From positions 1-64,000 of the forward strand of contig JNVT01000097.1 in NCBI GenBank assembly GCA_000737985.1: 64,000 nucleotides of DNA, written 5' to 3'. This DNA comes from Gammaproteobacteria bacterium MFB021 (GTDB lineage Bacteria > Pseudomonadota > Gammaproteobacteria > Pseudomonadales > Halomonadaceae). Shown here piece after piece: positions 21,188 through 29,713 of the stretch. The notes below the pieces were generated by a model, which was not told the origin of the DNA, searched no databases, and saw nothing but the letters and a program-made list of their open reading frames with translations. A program made the position numbers and the translations under genes. Numbering within the stretch: the stretch's first letter is position 1; every line of letters starts with the position of its first letter.

Positions 21188-22321
21188 TCAGACGTCACCG
21201 CTGACCAGTTCGACCACCTCGAGGTCGAACCCGGAGAGCGCCGAGAAGCGCCACGGCGAGCTCAACAGGCGCATCTTGCCGACGCCGAGCTGCCGCAGGA
21301 TCTGGGCGCCGGTGCCGATCGACAGAAAGTTGCCACTACCATCGGCGGCGCTGGAGCGCGGCGCCGGACGGTGTCCCAGCAGCACGTCGAGCTGGGACTT
21401 GAGATCCCCGCGCGGGCTGGCATCGTCGAGCAGCACGAAGACCCCGGCCTCGGCCTGACTCACCGCCTCCAGCGCGGTGTAGGCGGTCCAGTGCCCCTCG
21501 CCCTTGCACAGCGCCAGCAGGTCACCCAGGGTGTCGCCGGCATGCACCCGCACCGTGGTCGGCCGCGCCGCCTCGGGCGCGCCCTTGACCAGGGCCAGGT
21601 GGTGGGTGTTCTGAATGCGGTCGTGGAAAACGTGCAGTGCCATCTCGCCGAAGGCCGTGGTGACACTCTGGCGCTCGACCGCATCCACCGTGCGCTCGTT
21701 GAGCATGCGGTAGTGGATCAGATCGGCGATGGTACCGATCTTGAGATCGTGCTCGGCGGCGAAGCGCTCGAGCTCGGGCCGCCGCGACATGCTGCCGTCA
21801 TCGTTCATGATCTCGCAGATCACGCCGGTGGCCTCGAAGCCGGCCATCGCTGCCAGATCGCAGGCCGCCTCGGTATGCCCGGCACGCCGTAGCACCCCGC
21901 CCGGTTCCGCCATCAGCGGAAAGATATGGCCCGGCTGGACCAGATCCTCGGGACGCGCATCACGCGCCGCGGCGGCACGCACGGTGAGCGCACGGTCAGC
22001 CGCGGAGATGCCGGTGGAGACGCCCCTGGCGGCCTCGATCGAGAGCGTGAACTTGGTGCCGTAGCCGGAGCCGTTGTCGTCGACCATCAGCGGCAGTTTG
22101 AGCTGCTGACAGCGCTCCCGGGTCATCGGCTGACAGATCAGGCCGCGCGCGTGACGCGCCATGAAATTGATGTGGCTCGCCTCGACGCACTCGGCGGCCA
22201 TGATGATATCGCCTTCGTTCTCGCGGTCCTCGTCATCCATCAGGATGACCATCTTGCCCTGCCGAATGTCTTCGACGAGCGCCTCGATGCTGGCCAGCCG
22301 GCCCGATTCCCCTGTCGTCAT
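21188..22321 (-). CDS. ribBA: RibBA: DHBP synthase with degenerate GTP cyclohydrolase II domain
   Basis: 377 residues. The N-terminal ~200 residues are an intact 3,4-dihydroxy-2-butanone-4-phosphate synthase with the acidic metal site MDDEDRENEGDI and catalytic GHTEAACD. The C-terminal ~160 residues align with GTP cyclohydrolase II (FGEMALHVFHDR, HLALVKG, VRVHAGDTLGDL), but the zinc cysteines and the following RCDCG run are absent (LALCKGEG in place), as is the RQEGRG segment. The C-terminal half is therefore predicted to lack cyclohydrolase activity. Such hybrids are known in gammaproteobacteria, with a separate ribA elsewhere. Start ATG at 22321 lacks a strong Shine-Dalgarno. Confidence 0.93.
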   Translation of the reverse strand: MTTGESGRLASIEALVEDIRQGKMVILMDDEDRENEGDIIMAAECVEASHINFMARHARGLICQPMTRERCQQLKLPLMVDDNGSGYGTKFTLSIEAARGVSTGISAADRALTVRAAAARDARPEDLVQPGHIFPLMAEPGGVLRRAGHTEAACDLAAMAGFEATGVICEIMNDDGSMSRRPELERFAAEHDLKIGTIADLIHYRMLNERTVDAVERQSVTTAFGEMALHVFHDRIQNTHHLALVKGAPEAARPTTVRVHAGDTLGDLLALCKGEGHWTAYTALEAVSQAEAGVFVLLDDASPRGDLKSQLDVLLGHRPAPRSSAADGSGNFLSIGTGAQILRQLGVGKMRLLSSPWRFSALSGFDLEVVELVSGDV

Positions 22322-22468
22322 AGCTCTATCGCCATCGCCTTGGTCGTGCGCGCCGCGCGCTTGGATTCGATGACGGCACAGACTACCTGTCGGGCGGCGC
22401 CGACGCTACTGTCGTCGCATCGCAACGTCGCCGCACCGCAACGCCGTCGCCGGCCGCCGCCGTCGGGC

Positions 22469-23653
22469 TCAGGCGCCTGCCCGCGGGCGGGCGCGAATCC
22501 ACCAGTCGTCGCCCACGGCACGGATCTCGTCGATCTCGAGCCGACGCTGCTGGCGCATGCTGTCGATCCCGGGCAGCGCGAACAGCGGGCGCGCATCGCT
22601 ACCCAGCAGCGTCGGTGCGACGAACAGTTCGAGACGCTCGATCCAGCCGGCATCGAGCAGCGCGCCGGCCAGGGTGGCACCGGTCTCCACCAGCACCTCG
22701 TTGCACGCTTCCCGGGTCGCCAGATAGCGCAGCGCCGCCTCGACGTCGACCCGCCCGGCGCCATCGTCGGGTAGCGTCACCACCTCCGCCCCGGCGGCTT
22801 CGAGGCGCTCACGCCGAGCCGCGTCGGCACCGGCGACGCTGAGCACCAGGGTGCGGCCCGGCTGGCTCAGGCAGGCCGCTGCGAGCGGCAGGCGCAGCTG
22901 GCTGTCGAGCACCACCCGCAGCGGCTGGCGGCGCACGATCTCGTCGGCCTCGTCGAGTTCCAGCTGTTCAGCGCGCAGGGTGAGCCGGGCATCGTCGAAG
23001 ATGATCGACTCGACCCCGGTGAGAATCGCACTGGCCCCGGCGCGCAGACGCTGGACCTGGCGCCGCGCCGCCGGCCCGGTAATCCACTGCGACTCGCCGC
23101 TGGCCATGGCGGTGCGCCCATCCAGGCTCATCGCCATCTTCAACGTGACCCGCGGCAGCCCCTGCTGCATACGCCGCACGAAGCCCGGGTTGAGCGCCTG
23201 CGCCTGCGCTTCGAGCAGGCCCACCTCCACCGCGATGCCGGCCTCACGCAGTTGGGCGAAGCCGCGCCCGGAGACCGCCGGGTTGGGGTCCTCCATCGCC
23301 GCCACCACCCGCGCTACGCCAGCGGCAATCAGCGCCTGGCTGCAGGGCCCGGTGCGCCCGGTGTGCGAGCACGGCTCCAGCGTGACGTAAGCGGTGGCAC
23401 CGCGGGCAGCCTCGCCGGCCGCCGCGAGGGCGTTGATTTCGGCGTGGGCCTCGCCGGCACGACGATGAAAGCCCTCGCCCACCAGCTCGCCGGCGTTGAC
23501 GATCACGCAGCCGACCCGCGGATTGGGATCGCAGGTGTAGTGGCCGCGCTGTGCCAGGCGCAGGGCACGGTTCATCCAGGCCGTGTCCTGGGCCTCCGCG
23601 CAAGCGAACGTGTCGGAATCGAAGGCAGTACTACCCAGGGGGGCATCGGACAT
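22469..23653 (-). CDS. ribD: bifunctional riboflavin deaminase/reductase RibD
   Basis: Catalyses deamination and then NADPH reduction of the pyrimidine intermediate. 394 residues. The N-terminal deaminase domain has HAEINAL and PCSHTGRTGPC (zinc site); the C-terminal reductase domain has TLKMAMSLDGRTA and ASAILTGVESI. ATG at 23653 (MSDAPLG) is preferred, because GAGAG lies 6 nt upstream, over ATG two codons earlier. Between nrdR (65-nt gap) and ribBA (147-nt gap); the riboflavin synthase gene often found next is not present. Confidence 0.95.
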   Translation of the reverse strand: MSDAPLGSTAFDSDTFACAEAQDTAWMNRALRLAQRGHYTCDPNPRVGCVIVNAGELVGEGFHRRAGEAHAEINALAAAGEAARGATAYVTLEPCSHTGRTGPCSQALIAAGVARVVAAMEDPNPAVSGRGFAQLREAGIAVEVGLLEAQAQALNPGFVRRMQQGLPRVTLKMAMSLDGRTAMASGESQWITGPAARRQVQRLRAGASAILTGVESIIFDDARLTLRAEQLELDEADEIVRRQPLRVVLDSQLRLPLAAACLSQPGRTLVLSVAGADAARRERLEAAGAEVVTLPDDGAGRVDVEAALRYLATREACNEVLVETGATLAGALLDAGWIERLELFVAPTLLGSDARPLFALPGIDSMRQQRRLEIDEIRAVGDDWWIRARPRAGA

Positions 23654-23718
23654 CGGCATCTCTCACACAGTGGCAAGGCCGGCGGCCGGCGCCGGCCAGC
23701 GGGGTCGGGGAAGCGCGA

Positions 23719-24198
23719 TCAGCGCTTGGCGTCGCCGGGTATCTTCGGCTCCTGGGCCAGGCGGTCGATCTCGGCACGGAACTCATCGAGATCCTGAAAG
23801 CGGCGGTAGACCGAGGCAAAGCGGATATAGGCCACGTGATCGAGGCGCTTGAGCATCTCCATCACCTCCTCGCCGACCTCCCGCGCTTCCACCTCGCGGT
23901 CGCCGCGCGCGCGCAGGCGCTGGCGGATACGCTCCACCGCCGCCTCGAACGATTCGACGCTGACCGGGCGTTTTTCCAGTGCCAGCGACATGCCGGCGCG
24001 CATCTTCTGCTCGTCGAAGCTCTCGCGCGAGCCGTCCGCCTTGATCACCCGGGGCATCACCAGCTCGGCGGTCTCGTAGGTGGTGAAACGCTCGCCGCAG
24101 GCAGCACACTGGCGACGCCGACGCACCTGATCCCCCTCGGCGACCAGGCGCGAGTCGGTCACCTTGGTATCGTGGGTACCGCAAAAAGGACAATGCAT
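23719..24198 (-). CDS. nrdR: transcriptional repressor NrdR
   Basis: NrdR represses ribonucleotide reductase genes in response to dATP/ATP. 159 residues. N-terminal zinc ribbon CPFC...CAACGERF (four Cys), then an ATP-cone ([16 protein letters not shown]...). ATG at 24198 begins at the conserved MHCPFCG; an upstream in-frame ATG at 24372 would add 58 unrelated residues. First gene of the rib-nus-thi operon and divergent from the GH13 gene. Confidence 0.97.
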   Translation of the reverse strand: MHCPFCGTHDTKVTDSRLVAEGDQVRRRRQCAACGERFTTYETAELVMPRVIKADGSRESFDEQKMRAGMSLALEKRPVSVESFEAAVERIRQRLRARGDREVEAREVGEEVMEMLKRLDHVAYIRFASVYRRFQDLDEFRAEIDRLAQEPKIPGDAKR

Positions 24199-24352
24199 CG
24201 ATGGTTCACTCGTCGGCGCGTTATGCGCGCAGTGTAACGGTTTGCACAAGATACCGGAAACACGGCGATTTCCGCGTTTCGTTCCCTGTTGGCCCAAGTT
24301 CTGCAAGGATAACGTCAAGCTCCCCTTTCGCCGCCACGTCAGGAACCGCCCC

Positions 24353-26167
24353 ATGCCCAGCCGCGCTGCCAATTACCCCGCCCTGTCCGAAGACGCCTTC
24401 CTCGCCCGCGCCGGCGACCGGCTCGAAGAAGTCTACGGGCCGCGACGGGACGAGGTGCTGCGGCGGCTGACCACCTTGCTGGCGCGCCATGAAGGTGCGC
24501 TCGACCGCCAGCCGCGTCCAATCTGGAGCGAACGCGACCAGATCCTGATCACCTATGGCGACAGCCTGATCGACGGCGAGCGCCCGCCGCTGGACGTGCT
24601 CGACGATTTTCTCGCTACCCGGCTCAACGGCGTCTTCAGTGGCCTGCACATCCTGCCCTTCTTCCCCTGGAGCAGCGACGACGGTTTCGCGGTGATCCAC
24701 TACCGCGAGGTCGATCCCAAGCTGGGCGATTGGCAGGACATCCGCCGTCTGGCCGCGCGCAGCGACCTGATGGTGGATCTGGTGATCAACCACGTCTCGC
24801 GCGACTCGCTGTGGTTCACCGACTATCTGGCAGGCACCCAACCCGGACGCGACTACTTCATCGAGATGGACCCGCAGACCGATCTCTCCCAGGTCACGCG
24901 CCCGCGCAACTCGCCGCTGCTGGTGCCGGTCTCGACCCGACGTGGCACGCGCCATCTGTGGGCGACCTTCTCCGAGGATCAGATCGATCTCAACTTCGCC
25001 AATCCGGACGTGCTGCTCGAATTCATCGGCATCCTGCTGTTCTATGTCCAGCAGGGGGCACGGATCATCCGCCTGGATGCGATCGCCTACCTGTGGAAGG
25101 AGGTCGGCACCCGCTGTATCCATCTGCCGCAGACCCACGCCATCGTGCGTCTGCTGCGCGCAATCCTCGATTACGTGGCCCCGGGCACGCTGCTGATCAC
25201 CGAAACCAACGTGCCCCACGCCGAGAACATGAGCTACTTCGGCCTGGAGAGCACGCCGGCTGAAGCATCGGCCACGGAGAGCGACGACGCCTCCACCAAC
25301 GACACGGCGACGCCCGACGAAGCCCATATGATCTATCAGTTCACGCTGCCGCCGCTGCTGCTGCACACGCTGACCAGCGGCGACGCCACTGCACTGGCCG
25401 AATGGGCACGCGCGCTGCCACCGCTGCCCGCCGGCTGCACCTACTTCAACTTCACCGCCAGCCACGATGGGATCGGGGTGCGCGCGCTGGAGGGGTTGCT
25501 GCCGCCGCACGAGGTGTCGCTGCTGCTCGAGCTGATGCACCGCTTCGGCGGCTACGTCAGCATGAAGACCAACCCTGACGGCAGCGATTCGCCCTACGAG
25601 ATCAACATCACCTACTTCGATGCCATGAAGGGCACCCGCCGTGGCGCCGACGCGTGGCAGGTCGAACGCTTCCTGTGCAGCCAGAACCTGATGCTCGCGC
25701 TGCAGGGTATCCCCGGGGTCTACCTGCACTCGCTGACCGCGACGCTCAATGATCACGAGGGCGTCGAGCGCAGCGGCCGGCTGCGCTCGATCAACCGTCA
25801 CCGCTGGGTCAAGGAGGAGCTCGACGAGCTGATCGACAGCCGCAGCACGCCCACCCGCGAAGCCTTTACCTCGCTCAAGCGCCGGCTCAATATTCGCGCC
25901 AGCGAGCCCTGCTTCCATCCCGAGGCGCCGCAGCGCGTGCTCGATACCGGGCCGGGGCTGTTCGCCATCGAGCGCGGCCCGCTGGCCAGCGGGCGCCGGC
26001 TGCTGGCGATCTACAACATCAGTGACAAACGTCAGCCGCTGGATATCGACGCGCTGGCCAGCGGCGAGTGGTACGACGTGCTCAAGGATGGCAAGCGCTG
26101 GAACCCGCACCCCGAAGAGCGCGAGATCCTGCGACCCTACCGTAGCCTGTGGCTGGTGCAGCCGTGA
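24353..26167 (+). CDS. GH13_18 sugar phosphorylase (glucosylglycerate or sucrose phosphorylase type)
   Basis: 604-residue alpha-amylase-superfamily enzyme of the sucrose-phosphorylase subfamily. Motifs: [15 protein letters not shown] near residues 100-115, [13 protein letters not shown], nucleophile Asp in [12 protein letters not shown] (about D242), acid/base Glu in [13 protein letters not shown] (about E284), and the transition-state Asp in [14 protein letters not shown] (about D372). Known specificities of this subfamily include sucrose, sucrose-6'-phosphate, glucosylglycerol and glucosylglycerate. Proximity to gpgS and its phosphatase (3.5 kb downstream) favours glucosylglycerate, but this is inference. 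An insertion rich in Ala, Thr, Ser and Asp occurs at about residues 300-323. ATG 24353 has AGGA 8 nt upstream. Confidence 0.85.
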   Translation: MPSRAANYPALSEDAFLARAGDRLEEVYGPRRDEVLRRLTTLLARHEGALDRQPRPIWSERDQILITYGDSLIDGERPPLDVLDDFLATRLNGVFSGLHILPFFPWSSDDGFAVIHYREVDPKLGDWQDIRRLAARSDLMVDLVINHVSRDSLWFTDYLAGTQPGRDYFIEMDPQTDLSQVTRPRNSPLLVPVSTRRGTRHLWATFSEDQIDLNFANPDVLLEFIGILLFYVQQGARIIRLDAIAYLWKEVGTRCIHLPQTHAIVRLLRAILDYVAPGTLLITETNVPHAENMSYFGLESTPAEASATESDDASTNDTATPDEAHMIYQFTLPPLLLHTLTSGDATALAEWARALPPLPAGCTYFNFTASHDGIGVRALEGLLPPHEVSLLLELMHRFGGYVSMKTNPDGSDSPYEINITYFDAMKGTRRGADAWQVERFLCSQNLMLALQGIPGVYLHSLTATLNDHEGVERSGRLRSINRHRWVKEELDELIDSRSTPTREAFTSLKRRLNIRASEPCFHPEAPQRVLDTGPGLFAIERGPLASGRRLLAIYNISDKRQPLDIDALASGEWYDVLKDGKRWNPHPEEREILRPYRSLWLVQP

Positions 26168-26204
26168 CTTGCCGCGGCCGTCGCGGCTGGCTAGAGTGGC
26201 AGCC

Positions 26205-26280
26205 GGGAGATGGCATTCCTCCCGCGGCATGGGCCCCGCCGCCCCGGCCGCAAACCGCAGCCCGCTGATGATGCCTGCCA
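26205..26280 (+). promoter_or_regulatory. fluoride riboswitch (crcB motif) upstream of crcB
   Basis: The aptamer consensus is plainly readable: GGGAGATGGCATTCCTCCC, then a variable hairpin rich in G/C, AAACCGC, and GCTGATGATGCCTGC. GGCAT at the 5' side can pair with ATGCC at the 3' side as P1. It lies about 95 nt before the crcB start and 37 nt after the phosphorylase stop, so it should control crcB in response to fluoride. Confidence 0.9.
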
Positions 26281-26376
26281 ACGCACCCGAGGTGTGTCCT
26301 GCGCAGGCGTCATGCTTCAGCCCTTCCCGCCTGCAGGAGACCCCTCGTCTGCCGAGATCGACGAGGAGCGCAATAC

Positions 26377-26754
26377 ATGTGGATTTCGATCGCCGCCATC
26401 AGCCTGGGCGCCGCCATTGGCGCCAATCTGCGCTGGTGGCTAGGCGCGCACTACAACGGCTATTTCCTGCACATCCCACCGGGTACGCTGATCGCCAACC
26501 TGCTGGGGGCGTGGCTGATCGGCATGGCCCTGAGTTTTTTCCAGGACTCGTCGCTCAGCGTCGAGTGGAAACTGTTCGCGGTGACCGGCCTGCTCGGCGC
26601 GCTGACCACCTTCTCCACCTTCTCTGCCGAGATGGTCACCGCGATCCAGAGCGGGCGCTGGCTATGGGCCATCACCGGCACCCTGGTGCACGTGCTCGGC
26701 TCGTTCGCCATGACCCTACTGGGCATCGCCTGCTACGGCTGGCTACGCCATTGA
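26377..26754 (+). CDS. crcB: fluoride ion channel CrcB/Fluc
   Basis: CrcB/Fluc dimers export fluoride through the inner membrane. 125 residues, four hydrophobic helices. Family motifs: GAAIGANLRWWLG in helix 1, PPGTLIANLLGAWLIG in helix 2 and GLLGALTTFSTFS in helix 3 (conserved Phe and Thr of the ion path). GAGGAG about 8 nt upstream supports the ATG. The fluoride riboswitch in its leader confirms the role. Confidence 0.97.
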   Translation: MWISIAAISLGAAIGANLRWWLGAHYNGYFLHIPPGTLIANLLGAWLIGMALSFFQDSSLSVEWKLFAVTGLLGALTTFSTFSAEMVTAIQSGRWLWAITGTLVHVLGSFAMTLLGIACYGWLRH

Positions 26755-26773
26755 GTCCGGCTCATCCCTGATC

Positions 26774-27931
26774 TCACGCGAGCAGCGCCAGCGGCACCAC
26801 CTGAACGTTGCCGCCTGGCGCCGTGACCACCAGATGCTCGCCGATACGCTCGAGGCTGGCCGCCGCCAGCGCCGGATCACCCAGCGTCAGGCGCTGGCGT
26901 TCGCGGCCCTCCAGCGCATCGATCACCACCAGTTCGCCACGTGCGCTGATGGCGTAGAAACGCTCGTTGTCCGCCAGCGGCGCCGCCAGTGCGGGCGGGT
27001 GAGACGCATCATGCGCCCCCAGCGCCACCTCCCAGACGCGCTCGCCGCTGGCTGCATCGAAGCCCAACAGGCACAGCGAGACCGATGCCGCGCCGGCATC
27101 CTGTACCACCAGGCTCATCGCCACACGCTCCGCTTCCACCGCCGGACGCGCCCGAGGGCTCGTGGTCACAGCCTCGGGAAGCTCGGCCATCCACAGCACC
27201 GCACGCGTCAACGGATCGATGCGCAAGAGCCGAGCGGGATCGGTGTCGCCCAGGAACAGCCGCCCCTGATCGTCGAGCAGCGCCGTGGCCAGGTCCACCG
27301 GCGCTCCCATGCCGATACATCCGGTCTGGTGGCCATCGTGCAGCGACAGGGCGTGAATGGCACGATCACCGCCGCCGACATAGACCTCACCGGCGTGCAG
27401 CAGCGGAAACGGTAGACCGCCCCCGGCATAGCGTTGGTGCCACAGCGGCTTGCCGCTATGCAGATCGAAAGCGAGCAGACCACTGGCAGGGGGCGTCTCC
27501 CCGCAGCGGGCAGACGAAGTGATAGAGAGAGATCGTTCGGCATAAGCGACCACGCCGACGGCCGGCGTGGTCGCGATACGGGCATGGGCCCAGTCGGGTA
27601 CATCGAGCTGCCACAGCAGCGCACCGGAGGTGGCTTCGCGCCGCTGCAAAGAGCCCGGCGCCGAGGTATCGAAGCGTGGCGAGATCGACGCCCGCGCGCC
27701 GTGCCAGGGGATCTCGGCCTGGGACGCATAGACGCTGATACGGTCATCGGGGGCTGCCAACGCGACTGGTGTGACGTGACCGATCTCGAGCGCACTCGCT
27801 ACCGGTGAGCAGAATGCACCCGTATCGGTCCGGGATCGGGCGTGACGGCCCGCCGACGTGAATGACGCGACATCTGTCAGGGCCTCATCCGCGGGCGTCA
27901 GCACGGGCGGGTCGAAAGCTGCATCAGGCAC
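26774..27931 (-). CDS. PQQ-like beta-propeller repeat protein, unknown function
   Basis: 385 residues with repeated propeller blades: ATSGALLWQLDVP, DLHSGKPLWHQRY, DPLTRAVLWMAELP, DAASGERVWEVALG are four related (G)xxLW-type strands, typical of PQQ/pyrrolo-quinoline-like propellers. No signal peptide or lipobox is visible at the N-terminus (MPDAAFDPPVLTPADEAL), unlike BamB and quinoprotein dehydrogenases, so a cytoplasmic location is suggested. It converges on crcB, with only 19 bp between stops. Function not recognisable; it might be a scaffold or a sensor. Confidence 0.7.
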   Translation of the reverse strand: MPDAAFDPPVLTPADEALTDVASFTSAGRHARSRTDTGAFCSPVASALEIGHVTPVALAAPDDRISVYASQAEIPWHGARASISPRFDTSAPGSLQRREATSGALLWQLDVPDWAHARIATTPAVGVVAYAERSLSITSSARCGETPPASGLLAFDLHSGKPLWHQRYAGGGLPFPLLHAGEVYVGGGDRAIHALSLHDGHQTGCIGMGAPVDLATALLDDQGRLFLGDTDPARLLRIDPLTRAVLWMAELPEAVTTSPRARPAVEAERVAMSLVVQDAGAASVSLCLLGFDAASGERVWEVALGAHDASHPPALAAPLADNERFYAISARGELVVIDALEGRERQRLTLGDPALAAASLERIGEHLVVTAPGGNVQVVPLALLA

Positions 27932-28139
27932 GGCGAATCTCCTCTCGGGGATAGGACGTGGCCCTGCGTAGGGTCGTTTTTGAGGTTATTCTCGCTAACG
28001 TGACTCTCACCGGTCTCGACGATCCGCGCCGGCGCTCGTCTCCACCCTACGCGCAACCGAGCGGCGCCGCCAGCACGCGGCTGCGGTCGTGACACAACCA
28101 CCCTGCCCGCTGACTATCGGTCCTATATAATTACCTTAT

Positions 28140-28168
28140 TTAACTTTAGTTAACATCATGGATATACT
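28140..28168 (+). promoter_or_regulatory. sigma70-type promoter of the diguanylate cyclase gene
   Basis: TTAACT, 17-nt spacer, TATACT within a conspicuously AT-rich stretch, 50 nt before the ATG. A small inverted repeat TTAAC-TTTA-GTTAA overlaps the -35 and could be a repressor site. Confidence 0.55.
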
Positions 28169-28218
28169 GTAACCGTCCGACCGCCTCGAATCGGCAGAAG
28201 CCCAAGGTCAGGTGATGC

Positions 28219-29691
28219 ATGCGGCCATTCTCGAACGCAATGCCCGGACGCCGGAGGCTAGCCCCCTGCGTCGCCCGCTACGGTCTCCGCCATCTTCTGC
28301 TGGTGCTGGCCTGGCTTGCCCTGTGGCGTCTCTCCGCACTGATGGAGTACGCCCCGCATGCCAGTCTCTGGTTCCCCCCGGCCGGCCTGAGCTTCGCCGC
28401 CCTGCTCGTGCTCGGCTGGCGTGCGCTACCCAGCCTGATCGTGAGTTGCCTGCTGGCCACCTTCTGGGTCGACCAGCTCTACGCCATGCATCAAAGCCCG
28501 CACGAGCTGCTGAAGGCCGGACTGGCCTTCGGCCTCGCCCACTGCAGCGCCTATGGCATCGGCGCCTGGGCGCTCAGAAGCGTACTGGGCCGGCAGGCCG
28601 AGATCACCACCCTGTCCCTGGTGCCGCTGTTTCTGGTGACCGCCTGTCTCTCGGCGCTGGCCGCCACCCTCATGGGCATCCTAGCGCTGGAGATGACGGG
28701 TCTGCTGGTCTGGACCGAGCTGAGCGCGATCTGGCTGCCCTGGTGGATCGGCGACATGGCCGGCGTGATCGTGCTCGCGCCGCTGTTCCTGGCGGCGCTG
28801 AGCTGGCGCTACGCCGCGCTCTCACCCTGGCTCGGCGGGCTCGACTTCCAGCTACCCCACCGTCCGAGCGTGGCCTTCATCGGCAAGCTTTTGCTGTGCC
28901 TTGGGCTGCTCAGTGTCGTGACCCTGGCCGATGCCTACACGCAAGATCCCGATGTCGCCTTCGCGATGTTCTTTCTGATCATCCCGTTGATGTGGGTCGT
29001 ATATACCGAGAGCGCCTTTCGCAGCGCCCTGAGCCTGGCGCTTTTCGCCCTGACGACCGCGCTGTGGGTGGCGGGGCTTGGCCTGATCGAACAGTCGATG
29101 ACCTATCAGTTCGCGCTCTGCGTGATCGCCACCAGCGGCTATTTCGGCTTCGCCGTCCCGGCGCTGACCGCGCGCAACCGCCAGCTCAGCGAGCTGGCGT
29201 CACGCGACCCGCTCACCGGCGTTTTCACCCGACGTGCCTTCTTCGACAAGGCGGTGCAGGTGCACGCGGAGGCGCGACGGCGCGCCAGCCCCCTGGCACT
29301 GCTGGTGCTGGATATGGATCACTTCAAGCGGATCAACGATAGCTACGGCCATGACGTCGGCGACCAGACCTTGATCCTGCTGTGTCATGCCGTGCTGGGA
29401 CGGATGTCACCGCAGCATCTGTTCGGGCGCTTCGGCGGCGATGAGTTTCTGCTGCTGCTGGATAGCGATCTCGATACCGCCCAGGAGACGAGTGATCACT
29501 TGCAGCAGCAGATCAGCCGCCTGCGGGTACCGGGTACCCAGCAGCCGCTCTCGGCTACCATCGGCGTCACCGAGCTAGGCCCGGAAGACACGCTCGCCCT
29601 GGCCTTTCGACGGGCCGACCTGGCTCTACTGCAGGCCAAGCGAAGTCGACGCCTCCAGGTCGATGATCCACCGGCTGCCGCCAACGGCTGA
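28219..29691 (+). CDS. MASE1-GGDEF diguanylate cyclase
   Basis: 490-residue membrane protein that should make c-di-GMP from GTP. The N-terminal ~310 residues contain about 8 hydrophobic helices with the MASE1 signature (ASLWFPPAGLSFAALLVLGW). The GGDEF domain starts near residue 325 (ASRDPLTGVFTRRAFFD); the active loop is FGRFGGDEFLLLL (GGDEF at about 406-410), which is complete. No RxxD inhibitory site is visible just before it. Start ATG 28219 is preceded by AAGGTCAGG. Monocistronic, with its own AT-rich promoter. Confidence 0.92.
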   Translation: MRPFSNAMPGRRRLAPCVARYGLRHLLLVLAWLALWRLSALMEYAPHASLWFPPAGLSFAALLVLGWRALPSLIVSCLLATFWVDQLYAMHQSPHELLKAGLAFGLAHCSAYGIGAWALRSVLGRQAEITTLSLVPLFLVTACLSALAATLMGILALEMTGLLVWTELSAIWLPWWIGDMAGVIVLAPLFLAALSWRYAALSPWLGGLDFQLPHRPSVAFIGKLLLCLGLLSVVTLADAYTQDPDVAFAMFFLIIPLMWVVYTESAFRSALSLALFALTTALWVAGLGLIEQSMTYQFALCVIATSGYFGFAVPALTARNRQLSELASRDPLTGVFTRRAFFDKAVQVHAEARRRASPLALLVLDMDHFKRINDSYGHDVGDQTLILLCHAVLGRMSPQHLFGRFGGDEFLLLLDSDLDTAQETSDHLQQQISRLRVPGTQQPLSATIGVTELGPEDTLALAFRRADLALLQAKRSRRLQVDDPPAAANG

Positions 29692-29713
29692 TGCGAAGCG
29701 TGCACCACGGGCC

